Assembly: GCF_010015445.1 (NCBI RefSeq)
Contig: NC_053120.1
Location: forward strand, 2,586,517-2,650,516
DNA: 64,000 nucleotides
Reading direction: 5' to 3'
DNA from: Perca fluviatilis
Lineage: Eukaryota > Chordata > Actinopteri > Perciformes > Percidae
The number at the start of each line of letters is the position of its first letter. Within the stretch, counting starts at the first letter, position 1. This document shows, piece by piece, positions 33,700 through 46,029 of this stretch. The notes beneath the pieces are model-generated. The model worked only from the letters and a program-made list of their open reading frames with translations. It had not been told where the DNA came from and made no database searches. Both the position numbers and the translations under genes were made by a program.

Positions 33700-34140
33700 A
33701 CACATCCTTAACTAAAAGTAAAAGTATTAATCCCACACTGTTAAAATGTAAAGTAAAGCATTAATAGTACCAGTTTCTTCTTGAAATATTATGATTTTCC
33801 TTTTAAAATGTTACGACTTTTTTACTTAAAATATTACGAATTTGTTACGTGAAATATTACGACTTTTTTTCTTGAAATATTAAGACTTTTTTTCCCGAAA
33901 TATTAAGACTTTTTTATTGACATTTTATGACTTTTTACTTGAAATATTAACACCTTTTGTCCAAAATGTTTTTTTCCAAAATTACTACGATTACTTTACT
34001 TAAAATGTTAAAACTTTTGTTATTGAAATATTATGACTTTTTATTCCAGAAATATCACAACTTTTTTTTTTTAAATATTATGACTTTTTACTTGAAAATT
34101 TAACTTTGAGATATGAATAAAGTACCTCATCTCACCAACA
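33700..34140. repeat. AT-rich degenerate repeat, 3' flank of lectin unit 2
   Basis: Irregular copies of gaaatattacgactttttt, about 20-25 bp apart. The same family flanks CTLD3 at 32350, 46480-47760 and 48190-48520. Confidence 0.75.
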
Positions 34141-34194
34141 TTATTACTTAAATACATCACTTGAGTAAATGTACTTAGTTACATTCTGCTGTTT

Positions 34195-34535
34195 TTACTT
34201 GGAACAGATGAAGTTAAGCTGGTGGTCATCGTCGATCAATTTGACCCAAGTTCCATTTCGGTCCATGGCTCCAGACATGTTGCAGTCGTTCCCAGACTGG
34301 GGGAGGGCCCAGTTCTTGTAGTGGACCGTCTCGTCACTGACCCAGAACCAGAAGTCCAGAGTGCAGGTGTAGCGCAGTCCCATCCACACGTAGGGAGTGG
34401 AGGCCATCTTGGCTCTCTCCTGGACCCAGCGCTGATCGTCCTGGTTGGTGATGAAGACAAGGTCGCCATAGTGATCTCTGCAGTAGTATAACGCATCCTC
34501 CCAGATCATGCTCTGGTTGATCAGGATCACTGAAT
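34195..34535 (-). CDS. CTLD3 exon of lectin unit 2 (terminal)
   Basis: Begins after CTGACAG in phase 1 and ends with TAA at 34195-34197. It reads DSVILINQSMIWEDALYYC, DHYGDLVFITNQDDQRWVQE, YVWMGLRYTCTLDFWFWVSD, HYKNWALPQSGNDCNMSG and NGTWVKLIDDDHQLNFIC, then SK and the stop. It is a complete C-type lectin-like fold with four cysteines, a WMGL core and a modest NGTW sequon, but no EPN/QPD-type motif. It ends the protein without a membrane anchor, supporting secretion. Confidence 0.85.
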
Positions 34536-35083
34536 CTGTCAGGGGAGAAGGGGAGTCAATCAGTGACAGAGACCCAAATGCTCCGCCCGTGGAGACAAAT
34601 ACAGGATAGTTTAAATAACAGCTGTAACATTAGATTATATATTTTGTGATGAAGCAATATTACACCAGAGGGTTTGATTTATCGTCATTATTGGCACGAC
34701 AGTGATGCAGCTAGTATGTTTTAGGAAACTTTTAAAACTTTATATATCCACGTTGTTAGCATGTGGAACTAAATGGATTCCTTAGATCATCTATTTTTTT
34801 AAAGATTCTAGTATCTTCTTCATCTTCTTTCTAACTTTAAAATGGAGCTCGCTACAGCCTTTTAAAAGACTGTAAAGTTGGCCAAAAAGATTCTGGGCTT
34901 TTGAGAAAATGTTTTTGGCTGTAGTTCTGTTTTTAGTGCTGCCTTTTATATTAAATTCAATTTGTTTAACAAAAAGTTGGAAATGGTGCAGCCATAATTC
35001 TTCTAATAAACTAATAAATAAAGTGAATCATTAAACAGATGTAGATGTACAGTACCGTTAGATAGACCTTCTGATAAACTCAC

Positions 35084-35434
35084 CGTTGTAGCAGAAGAAG
35101 GGTTTGGTTTTATTACAGTGATCAGAGCTCCAATTTCCATTTGACGTAGTCATAGCACATGTCTTCTTAGGTTGACCTTTATCCCAGGATCTGAAAGAGA
35201 AACTGCTCCCATCTGACCAACTCCAGAAAGTGTCTCTGAACAGGCCGATCCAGAAATAATCATTACCGTTCCAGTGTACTGTATCATTCTGGTACTGAGT
35301 CTTGAAGAGTTCTATCTGGTTGACTCCACTGATCAGGTCAGTGTAATTCTTTCTGCAGAAGCTCTGAGCGTCTGTCCAGTTCATCTTCATCTTATTGTCA
35401 ATGATATGAAATGTTTTGTTGGGTTTCTTGTTTT
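35084..35434 (-). CDS. CTLD2 exon of lectin unit 2
   Basis: 351 bp from CCACAG to G|GTGAGT, phase 1 at both ends. It reads ENKKPNKTFHIIDNKMKMNW, TDAQSFCRKNYTDLISGV, IELFKTQYQNDTVHWNGND, YFWIGLFRDTFWSWSDGSSF, RSWDKGQPKKTCAMTTSNGN and WSSDHC then FFCYNG. It is slightly longer than the unit 1 copies because of an insert before FWIGLF. The frame is intact. No canonical sugar motif is seen. Confidence 0.85.
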
Positions 35435-35519
35435 CTGTGGAACACACAGACAAACTTTTTTGTTTTGATTCGTAAAATCTCATAAATGACAAAAAAAGGT
35501 ATTTTCTTATTTTAAACAA

Positions 35520-37130
35520 TAATGTGATATAAATTCAGAGACTCTTCTCCCCTAAAAAACTCCCCCATAAGTGGTTTGTTCCAGCATCATTCTGACCTAT
35601 ATTGATGTTTGTAGTGGCGGCGTCCTCTAGTGGCCGTAGTAGTTCTGACGGGAGAAAAACAGGAAGTAAGGTGAGGAAGTCCCATGGACAGTGAATGAAA
35701 CGGACTCAGAGACACCATAGACTTCGACGGAGACCAGTGAAGGATGTTAGAAGTCTCTTTCCCGGTGCTGGCTGAGCGTTACTGCACAGCGCCAAACTGA
35801 GCTTGAAGACATAGATGTGACGTGAGCAACCTGTCTGAAAGTGTGAAGTCTTCTGGTAGCTGTGCCGAGAGAAATCTAAATGTTCCTTCATATGAACTCA
35901 CTTGCCACATACCGAAGTATTTCCAGACCATCAAAACGTAGCTGAAATATTTTGTTCTGATGCTTTAATGGACTCTCTATGGCCTTCTCCCTTGACTGTA
36001 TGCCTCCACGTCCCCCCAATTGCCTGTGAGCTTCTCCTGTACTATACGGTAATTCCTCTACTGTGTGACAGTAAGTCTCGTGGTTATGACCCAATCGTTA
36101 GCCTATTTTTATAAAAGCGTCTGCTAAGGAGCCATAATGTGAGGTACAAGGTAATGGAGCCTTTTATATATTGTCGTGTTTCTTTAGAAATAAACAACGG
36201 ACAAATCGAGTCTTTAAAGTCTTCAGATGTTATAAAGGTTATTCTCTGAGAATGAATGGGAGTCAAATAAGCATCAGAATGTCAAAAAGGGGTGGGGGAA
36301 ACACACCCAGGACTTTCCCCCAGGAGACCGGGGTTCTTGTCCCCTTTGAAAAGAAAAGGAAACAGAGAGTTTTTTAACTTTAGGGAATAAACAGAGCTAC
36401 GTCACGTTCCTAACCAAACTGGGACCATTACACAACATTAACAACGTGTTTAACCCTCATGTTGTCCTTGGGTTTTATTTGACCCATTTTCAAAGTTTCT
36501 ATAATTGTCAAATTTTGGGTATTTTATTCAATTTCATAGCATTTACATTTTTTTTTAAATGGTATAAAAACAGTATCCTGAGTAAACTTTGACATGAACC
36601 AGTTTCTGACCAACTCAACATCCTCTCATCTTAAATATTTCTCAAAATAAATCATAATTTCTGCTTTTTTTTAACCTCATGAATTAGAAATAATTTCATA
36701 TAAATAAGGTTAATTGAACATGGATTACACAATAAGTGTATAACTAGTAGAAGTTTGTATTAATGGTTTAATTAAGAATGGTCGTGGATAAAAAAACAAA
36801 AACATTAGACATTAATGACATAAATACATAAACAGACATAAATAGACAAAAACGTTAAATAAAAAAACAAAAAAAAGTGTTCATTTTAAATTTGACCCAG
36901 GAGGACAACAAGTTCCTAGCTGACGGGAAGATGACACAAGGGTTAAAACTGTGACCGTTACTTCTCAGGTTTAGATATGAGGATGGAAAACTCTCCGTTG
37001 GTCAGATTAGAGGGAGGGGCGGGAACAAAAGTCAGAACTACTACGGCCACTACAGGGCGCCACCACTACAAACTTGAATATTAGGTCAGAATGATGCTGG
37101 AACAAACCACTTCTGGGGGAGTTTTTTATC
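35520..37130. mobile_element. Foldback element in the CTLD1-CTLD2 intron of unit 2
   Basis: The left arm (35525-36260) and right arm (about 36940-37130) are the same inverted pair as in unit 1 (aactcccccataagtggttt and ccacttctgggggagttttt). Inside at about 36450-36950 is AT-rich DNA bounded by accctcatgttgtccttggg and acacaagggtta, a further nested small element with inverted ends. Confidence 0.6.
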
Positions 37131-37163
37131 AGAGAACAGTCTCTATGAGCCACATATTCTCAC

Positions 37164-37571
37164 CGTAGCAGATAAAACCAAAGGACTGAGAACAAGAGAC
37201 GTCATTCCATGTGTTATCCATCTTCATCTTCATGCACACACAGTTCTCCTCATTGAGTTGATTATCCGGCTGTCCTGCCATCCATTCACTCTTGTTGTAC
37301 TTCACCCCTGGCAGAGACCAATGCCAGTCTCGCTGCAGCCCAATCCAGGCTCCGGCTTGATACTGTGCAAGGTCGTAGAGTCTCTGCCTGTCTGTCTGGT
37401 CAGCCACTGTGGCCAGGTCAGTGAAGTACTTTCTGCAATACTTCTGGGCTTCTTTCCAGGTCTTATTCTCTCCAATGAAGTGGTAGTCATACAGGTGACC
37501 CCCAATGGAGGAACACTGACCTGATAACAGAGAAGAAACTGCAGCGATGGAGCTGAGAACTAGACAAGCAT
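37164..37571 (-). CDS. CTLD1 exon of lectin unit 2
   Basis: 408 bp, acceptor GAACAG, donor G|GTGAGAAT, phase 1. The leader half ACLVLSSIAAVSSLLSG precedes QCSSIGGQLYDYHFIGENK. The domain has TWKEAQKYCRKYFTDLATV, AGAWIGLQRDWHWSLPGV, WMAGQPDNQLNEENCVCM, and WNDVSC then FICY. This copy keeps QPD and WND, the pair that in classical C-type lectins ligates calcium and favours galactose-type sugars. The frame is intact, but I find no signal-peptide exon for this unit. Confidence 0.84.
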
Positions 37572-37639
37572 CTGTTCATTAAAAGGTAACTTTGTTTTGT
37601 TTTTAAACCTGGACTCTATTTCCCATGTTTTTGTGTCTG

Positions 37640-37930
37640 AGTGACTGATGTTAAAGAGTAAGATCCTTTTTGTTTAACATGAAATAGCCCCAAAATCACC
37701 ATCACCAAACCCACCAGACTTAATTTGTTAACATGCTAGCATATGCTAACATGGAAGCATATGCTATATGCTATCAAAAATGTGGTCCTGTAACAGAAAC
37801 AAAATAAAAAACATCTTTTTTTTAAACATAAAACATCCGCCAAATTGCGTTCAGTAAACCGACCAGACTCCATGTAAATAATAAGTAATTTAAGCATCGT
37901 AAAACACACTTCATTCAAAGTGGACAGAAA
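37640..37930. repeat. Degenerate copy of the dispersed 57-bp-repeat element
   Basis: The flank (gatcctttttgtttaacatg, caccatcaccaaacccacca) and a single unit remnant (ccagactccatgtaaataat) are present without an array. It is followed at about 37943 by unrelated inserted DNA. Confidence 0.65.
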
Positions 37931-37942
37931 AATAAATTAGGG

Positions 37943-40900
37943 CTGTCAGTTTAACGCATTATTAACAGCGTTAACGCAAACCCATTTTAACGCCGACAAT
38001 TTTTTTATCGCGCGATTATCGCATAGACTGATAAAGAAGGATTAACGTTCTTTCGGATCTAGCTAGACCGGAAGATTACGAATCCCACTATGGCCACGCG
38101 GTATAAACATTCAAATGAAAAATAACACTCAGTAGCCTAGCTAACCCGTTTCACACACACACAGACAGACGGAGACAGGCAGACACACACACAAACACAA
38201 ACACACACACGTAAAACGGCTGAGCGGAGACACGGGACAGTGGAGAGGATCGCAAATGGAGAAGAGGAAAGAAAACGCTGACAAACATCGAGAGACGCTA
38301 GTTAGCTTGGAAACGATCTAAGTGGAATAACGAAGCTGAAGAGGTGTAGCTACAATACGGCACTTTTCCTGTCTAACAGCAGTGGTTTAGAACAAACGTT
38401 GTGCTAGTGTGCCTGGCTAAAGTTGGAGCTAACTGACTAGCTAGCTAGCTAAAGTTGGAGCTAACGGCGGAGAGTTGCTGGTTCGGAGGACGCTGATTTT
38501 GGACCGGAGAGGACGACAGCGTGTTTCCCTGCTGAGGAGGACTTTGCCGTAGCTGGTGACTGGTTTTCGTGTGTGAGCTGTTTCTGGGACTAACCGCTAA
38601 CTGTAAGTTGGATTTCTGTGTGATTGCTTCACTAAAGATAACATCCTGCTGGCTGCTGCACGTCCAGATTAGACTTGTTCGAGTCGTGATTCACTCGGAT
38701 CTTTAACCCGAGTCTTTAAATTGACTCACGAATCACTAGTCTCTAGCATCATTAACCCGGTTCAGTTGAGTCCTACTACAATTAAAATCTAAAATGATAA
38801 CCGCGTCGCACACAAACCTCTTGCAACATTAGCTACTACTATTCCTAGCCATTTTAGCTGCAAAAAGCTTTATAACTTACAATTTCGTAGGCAACAGCAA
38901 CTCAACAAGTCAACTCAAGCGCCTGAGTGAGCAGAGAGACAGTTCCCGACCCGCAGACTCAGAGCCGGAAGCTCGCAGACCGTGGGATTCACTCGAGAAC
39001 TCACGAGCCCTCGATGACTCTTGAGTTGTTGGTGATTCATGAGTTGTCGATGACTCATGAGTTGTCGATGACTCATGAGTTCCCGCGAATCAGCCGAATC
39101 AGCCGGCTACGTTGTTATGAGTGGATCTGATTCAGACGAGCGGGCGTAGCGAGCGGGTGCAGCTTCTCCTCGAGCTCAGGGTCAGCAAATCCACAACAAA
39201 AGCCATTCTTTCACTTCTGAAATAACATACAATGTTCTGCATGTAGCCTAGCTAGGCCTACTGTAGGTTTGGTGTATAAATGTAGTATGTTAAATGCAAT
39301 TAGGTTGAGCAGACAGTCCGAAACATTGCAAGCTCACCTCGGCTCGGCTCGCAGACAACTCACGAGCCCTCGATGACTCATGAGTTGTTGATGACTCGTG
39401 AGTTCTTGCGGGAGTCAGTCAATCCCGCGAATCAGCTGAATCAGTATGGGATTAGTTTTGTGACTTTAATTCCAAGCAAAACTTCTCAAGTATCAAACAA
39501 AAAACACTAACTCAAGCAAAAAAATTTTCACCTCAAAGGTAAAACTTAAAACTTGCAAACAAAACATTTGTGTAGTTGTAAACTATTGGTCTTTTATTTG
39601 TTTGATATTATGTCCTTTTGTTTACAGTTCCCTCTGCTTCTTTCTCAATGATCAGTCTTTTGCTCTCTCCATCACGTTTGCAGTCATGCTCCCAGCTTTC
39701 TCGTTTGCGCTCCCTGACTTTTTGCTTGCGATTCTGACACAAACATCTCGCGTGCCGGGTCTTACAGGTGGCGTTCCCCATTGGCTAATGAGAGTTAAGG
39801 GGAAAGTTTGAGTGACAGCTCAGCCTCAGTGCAGGTAAACTAACGTTAGAGACTCAGAGTCTGGTCTGGAGGACACACAAGCCACTCCACAGCGGATTCC
39901 TACAAGATTAATAAAGTGTAAGTATTATTAATATATATATTATCTGTGATCTACGCGGTGCACATGGTTACTAGACATTTGTTGTTTCGTTATGTTAAGT
40001 GACTAGCTAGCTAGCTAGTAAAGCTTTTTAAGTTAGCATTTAACATTAGCTATAGGCTACTGCTAACGTTATCTAAAACTTGTTGCTAGCCACCGGCTAC
40101 CTTACTGAGCTAATAATTTACCATGGGAATCATGTATTCTTCGTGAGGCCTTACTCAATGGAGCTGTATTAATTATCGTCTTTCTTCTCTGTAGAGACCT
40201 GCAGGACCCGAGCAGAGCTACGATGCTCTCCCAGGTAACCTTAGGTAACGTAGCTATATTATGGTCTATTAGGAAAAATTATTGTCCAGCTAACTACTAA
40301 TTGTTGTGGTTGCTATTGGCCTGATAATACACAATGCTAGGGTATTGGTTAAGTTGTACAATGTAGAAGCTGTGAATGTAATGTATTATATCTAGAGGTC
40401 GACACATACTGTACAGTACAAATGCAGTGTTAGCACTGCTTAACTGGTTCATCTTTATAGTTTTGTGCTCATCTGTACTTTCCTAGTTATGACAAAGACT
40501 GGCTATTCTAACTCTTATTACATGTCTTCTGTTGCATTTGCAAGCAGGTCAGCATAAGGAAAATGTTCATAGTGTTTTTAAAGGCTACACATTTGCTAAT
40601 GGCTACTTAAAAGCAAGTTATTTTAATTGTAAATCACACAACCTTGGAAGCCTCAGTTATCAGTAAGAACTTTGTTACCATTTGATTTGTGTAAGAAATT
40701 TTGTTATAATTTTCTATCACAGCTCACATCAGGCAGCAGGCAGACCAACCAGGAGGACGTGGAGCAGCAGAGGGAGAGGAGCCTTCGGTCTCTCTGTGGA
40801 GGAAACACTGTGTGCGAAGGCTTCAAACAGCCAGGGTATAGACCAATAGCGTATGTATTGATCATATTTTGCTCAGATACTCAGTTAACACTTACAATAA

Positions 40901-42147
40901 CCTTTTTCTTAAGTTTTCATTGGTGTACTTGTAGTTTCTTAGTCCATTGTATGCCAATATATATCCTACTACAGTATACTGTCCTGTAATTTAATTTGTG
41001 TTTACATTGTCTTACTGTAATTATATTTTAAAATGCACATAATATATTAAAAAAAATTTACATTCACCCTTGTCTGTTTGGTTCATTATATAAAACAGGA
41101 AATAAGGTTGAGACTATTATAATGCTTTATTTTTAGTCCAATATAAAACTTCACATACATAATGGATATTTGAACATATTTTGCTGGGGCTCCGGTGGTA
41201 GAAGAAGCTGGAACTCAGTGTCAGTCATTATTTGCAGTACATCACAAGTCAGGGTCAGTTTTTCATCACCAACAATACACAAACATACTGAGTAATTGGG
41301 TTATGTATATATTTCACATATTCAGTTTCACCTAAGGCAAGCTGTATTTCTCTGCTGACTTGTGTCTGCAACAACACGTCTGAGGGAGGTGCAGGAATAT
41401 CACACACAACTCCTGGACGCCTGGGATCATCTGGTCTCCTGAGCTCACTGATGGCCCACCGCTCCAGTCTGGACGACAGCCTTTTCTGCAGGACAGTTCT
41501 CTGAAGGGCTGGGATGTGGCTGTAGTCCTTCACTTCCTTGACTTCTTAAAGCTTGAAGTACCTTATTGGATGATAAAAAAGTGTTTGAAATTAGCTCAAT
41601 AATAAATAATTGTAATAAAGCCTGCACTCTAGAAACATTTTTCTAGCTTTCTGAACACTACTGGAACACTTATTTCTGGAATATTATTGATCACACTTTC
41701 TAGATTCCTACCTCCACGTTGACTACATGTGTAAAGTAAGATATGGCCAGCCACCAGGACACATGCACATCACATCAAACCATCAGGATCACTAAGCAAA
41801 GTATTTGTCAAGGGCCTGGTGTGTTAGTTAAAGTACATAGTTTGGACAGTAGTAACACTATGCATTAATTCTAAATATTGTTGACATTTACAGCGCTAAA
41901 AAATACAAAAAATACGTCCGTTATCTGCCATCTTAAGGTAGTGCAAAGAAAGAACAGTGTGTACAGATGGAACATTATCTAATGTATGTGTCGAACCCTA
42001 TATATATTACATTCACAGCTTCTACATTGTACAACTTAACCAATACCCTAGCATTGTGTATTATCAAGCCAATAGCTTATTATTAGCTTATAAAATTATT
42101 ATCCAGCTAACTACTAATTGTTGTGTTCAACAATTAGTAGTTAGCTG
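37943..42147. mobile_element. Large composite insertion in lectin unit 2
   Basis: Sequence from agggctgtcagtttaacgca to the hairpin at 42104-42147 has no match in the other lectin units and replaces the place of the signal exon. It contains transposon-like termini text (cgcgattatcgcatagactg), direct repeats of gatgactcatgagttg at 39010-39400, an inverted pair (about 40312-40385 against 42000-42075), and short frames at 40672 (+) and 41255 (-) that I cannot identify. Its exact ends and class are uncertain; it may be several nested elements. Confidence 0.55.
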
Positions 42148-42480
42148 TTTCCTGTGGGGATTTTTTGAATTTGAGTTAAAGGAAATAATATGAAAATTAT
42201 GTGAATATGTTGGCGGAGTGAGGGGGAAACAGACAGAAGAACAGCCTGTCTTTATGTTTAGGGATACAGTGTATCACCCAGTCCCTCAGGATGCAAATCA
42301 AAGATTTAACTATTCATCACATTCAGCTGCATCTTAGAGGGAAACTTTTGGGGGTTTTCATCAACCTGGACTCTATGTTCCCATGTGTTGGTGTCTCTGT
42401 GACTGATGGGAACAACTATCTTTAAAAATGGTCCAAAGAAAGAACCAAGCTGTAATGTAACCCTACAGGACAGATGTTCA
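42148..42480. other. Remnant of lectin 5' flank, unit 2
   Basis: gggattttttgaatttgagt and gggatacagtgtatcaccca match the sequence upstream of signal exons in units 1 and 3. The signal exon and its microsatellite, expected to the left, are missing. Confidence 0.6.
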
Positions 42481-42519
42481 GCAGCAGTTAGAGTCCACTA
42501 AAAGTTCTGTTTTAGCTGA

Positions 42520-42624
42520 TTGACACACAAACACACACACACACACACACAGATACACACACACACACAGAGACATACACACACATACACACACACACAG
42601 ACACAAACACACACACAAACGCAG

Positions 42625-42668
<44 letters not shown>

Positions 42669-42705
42669 ATACACACACACACAGAGACATACACACACAC
42701 ACCCA
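42520..42705. repeat. (AC)n/(ACACAG)n microsatellite
   Basis: An imperfect acacacag tract. Reading frames in it are Thr/His or Cys/Val repeats only. Confidence 0.92.
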
Positions 42706-42839
42706 CGGAAAAAGTAGTAGGCAATTTGAAATGTAAAAAACAGAAATACAAATGTGAATCACATTCTACGGACAATTGTTAAAATGTACAGACATGGGGC
42801 GCCTGGTTTTAGTCAATTTCATAGCATTTGGAGAATTTT

Positions 42840-43377
42840 TTTTTATGAAATAATGTTGAAAAAAACAACAAAAATGTCAAGAAAAGCGCAGGAAAAATGT
42901 GACAAAAACATTGTTAAGAAGTAACAAAAGAAAATTATAAAAAACTTTGCTGAAAAGCGACAGAAATGTCGAAAAAGATCAACACAACGTTGAAAAAAAA
43001 AAGTCAATTTGGAGCCAGAAACATTTGAAGTTGCACGATCGACGAGGAAGACAACACAAACAAAATGGGAAATCAAACAGCTGTCAAATAAAGGCCTAAA
43101 ATGCCTCAATAAGTAATCAAATAAAAATGTACGGACATACAATTAGCATTTGTTAGAGCGTATAGTTTTTTAGATGCAGACCTTTGAGTGATACATTTGA
43201 GGACCCCGGATGTATCAGAGAAGATAACTTAAATATTGAGAAATAAACAAAAAGAGTTTGAAGGAGAACTGAAAAACTTATCATTATATGAATCAGATTT
43301 TACACATGCAGCATTACATTGAATTTAATCCCTCTTCTGCAAATCCACACAAACATTAAAATGTGAAATCAAACAGC
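42840..43377. other. Lectin unit 2 upstream sequence
   Basis: An A-rich stretch with repeated aaaatgtc/aaaaac words, then the conserved segment ggaccccggatgtatcagag found also at about 52120. No gene is seen. Confidence 0.5.
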
Positions 43378-43493
43378 CGAGTTTATAACTTATATAACTT
43401 ATATAGTTTATAACTTATATAACTTATATAGTTTATAACTTATATAACTTATATAGTTTATAACTTATATAACTTATATAGTTTATAACTTAC
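43378..43493. repeat. About 30-bp tandem repeat beside the 5' exon donor
   Basis: Four copies of agtttataacttatataact followed by tatat. Unit 1 and unit 3 have a single copy at this place, so the expansion is specific to unit 2. Confidence 0.85.
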
Positions 43494-43600
43494 ATCTTGT
43501 GAATGTCCACAGCTTCTCTCTGTTCTGATGGTTCTCCCTCTCTGTGCCGACGGAGACTGCTCTCAACACTTTATTAATCCTCTTCATACACTCTGGCTGT
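43494..43600 (-). promoter_or_regulatory. Predicted 5' noncoding exon and promoter of lectin unit 2
   Basis: The same module as at 30882: GACATTCACAAGAT|GTAAGT on the minus strand with an AATAAAG box near 43570. It is conserved although the unit seems to have lost its signal exon. Confidence 0.45.
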
Positions 43601-43639
43601 CATTTGAATATTAAAATATCAACATGTCAGATCTGTATC

Positions 43640-46020
43640 ATCAGGCCCGGATTGGCTAATCGGGAGCACCGGGAGAATCCCCGGTGGGCCGGTCTGGTTT
43701 TTTTGGTTGGTTGGTTGGCAACTACTGTAAGCTGTTGTATCACAGTGTGTGAACAAGTAAACAGGATTATTTACAATATAATCACTTTTTATGCCCAAAT
43801 ATTACTTGTGGCCCATTATGCCTTTATCCTCAAAATTATGATAGTAAATATACAAAGCCCACGACTGAATGGGAAGAGAAAGTTATATGAAATATTATTC
43901 TAAGGAAAACATAGATTATGGAGTCATTAGAAAGTGCAATACAATGCATCTTGTTGTTTACTTAATTTCAAGTTTTGGATATCTGTGATTACTAATTTGC
44001 ACAGAAAATAGATTCTGATATTGTTGAACATCATTGGGTTGTTAAGATGTTAACTTTTCTAATAAATTTACATTGTGAAGCAACACTTGGAAATAGTGAT
44101 ATTTTACAAAAATTCACTGAATTACAAGGCTGTAGAGAACAGGGCGCTATTGCAGACTTATATACCAAGGTTTTAATTAAATTATACTATATCACATTCC
44201 ACGTTGTATTACAAAAGCTGTTGTAGAGAGAGTTTTGATAGTCATTATCCGTACTTTGTAGTAAGTGCTGTATCTGGCTCCTTGTGTTCGCAAGTCAAAA
44301 TTAACATTGAGAGATCTTCAGTGTTTCTGTCTATTCTTTGATAATGTAATTATCTTAACAAATTGGTCCTTCGAGCCAGATCCCAAACATCCTTCCCCAC
44401 CTTCCAGGTTTAGGGTCCTGAAAGACTGTGCATGGGGGAGTCATTTGGTGACTCCTTGAACAATGACCTCCAGTTTGAAGTGCTGTTTTTACAGAGGCCA
44501 GTTCCCGCTGGGGGTGTGTGAAGGTGACGTGATAATTTTTTTAACAGCAGGACAGAGCCATTGAAGATTCGTAAGTGAGATACATTTTATTTCTTTATCC
44601 AGAAAGGCTGCTTGTTTAAGATGAAACGGTGACGATGTCTTTTATTTCACTAGGGTATTCTCTGTACTAGTGACACTTCAAGTCTTGTAAAACTTGAAGA
44701 TGGTAATAGTTTGTGTTTACCTAGTGAGAAGACAATCAGAGAAACAAATCAAGAACAAGTAGGTTGATAGGAAAAGAACAATACATGTCCCTTGTCTTAT
44801 GGGAAGACTACTGAAATAGAATACTACTCCATAGCCTATGTGAGAAGGCTACTGGTATAAACTAACTCTGTGCGGTTTCGTTAAATGAGAAATGAGAATC
44901 CCATAAAAACCCATTTTCACCATATGGGACCTGTAATATTGTATTATTGAAGATGCAAAAGTTTAAATGGGAGGGAATGTTAGGAAATTTGGGATTAACA
45001 TTTTTCTGTGTTGTTAATATTAAAAATGTTTGCGTAAAAATGCCATATTATAATGATTACACTCCCAAGAGATAACATGGGAGCCACTAATCTGTCCTAA
45101 AGCAAGGAATAGTCCGAAGACAAGCAAGATGACATTGACTCTTTATTATGACTATAGACTTTGTATCACATTCCACGTTGTATTACAAAAGCTGTTGTAG
45201 AGAGCGTTTGAGATAGTCATTATCTGTACTTTGTAGTAAGTGCTGTAACTGGCTCCTTGTGTTTGCAAGTAAAAATTAACATTGAGAGATCTTCAGTAGT
45301 TCTGTCTATTCTTTGATAATGTCATTATTTTAACAAATTGGTCCTTCGAGCCGGATCCCAAACATCCTTCCCTACCGTCCAGGTTTCGGGTCCTGAAACA
45401 CCGTGCACGGGGGAGTCATTTGGTATCATAAGAGCGACCTAGGGTGTTTTTGTGAAAGTACCAGAGTCAAACTGTCATTTAAAAGCATAATAAGAACGGA
45501 AACGCCACTTTTAAGATTAACCTTACTTTCTTTTTCAGTCAAATGGCCTTTTGAATAGGAGTGCTAGGGGCACTTCTATGATCGCATCAAAATCATTATT
45601 TTTAAAACACTAATAAGGCTCGACACAACATGAAACTTTGCTCGAAGTATCACCAGGGGCTCAAAACATGAAATTGAGCATTGAGAACATTGTTTGTGTT
45701 CACAGAGTTTACTAAAAAGAAAGGTTTTAAAAACTCACTATAGCTTTTGTCGTTTATGCTATCTGCCATCTTGTCAGTCAAAAAGTATCGATCTCCAAAT
45801 GCGAATGAACAGACTCCATAGAAGGAAATGTCATTCTTATATGAGACTCCTTTTACAACTACAATGTCAATATTGTTTTTCACTGACAAAACAACAAATT
45901 ATCTGTACATTTATATGGAAGTAAGCTTTAGGAGCTTTCCATCTTTACTCTCCTCCCTGTTACGTTGCATTCAGAGATCGACTCTCTCACTGTTCTGGAA
46001 GGAGAATTATGTGATAACAT
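43640..46020. other. Intergenic DNA between lectin units 2 and 3
   Basis: Starts with a hAT-MITE-like end (caggcccggattggctaatc). Duplicated segments follow: about 44170-44450 and 45150-45430 resemble each other (tatcacattccacgttgtat, tccttcgagcc). 45050-46010 resembles 31230-31870. No gene is recognisable. Confidence 0.5.
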
Positions 46021-46029
46021 GATTTTGGG

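Noticed and set aside
34222..34491. Plus-strand 89-codon frame opposite CTLD3
   Set aside because: It is a shadow of the minus-strand CTLD3 exon; the same shadow appears at 48574-48906.
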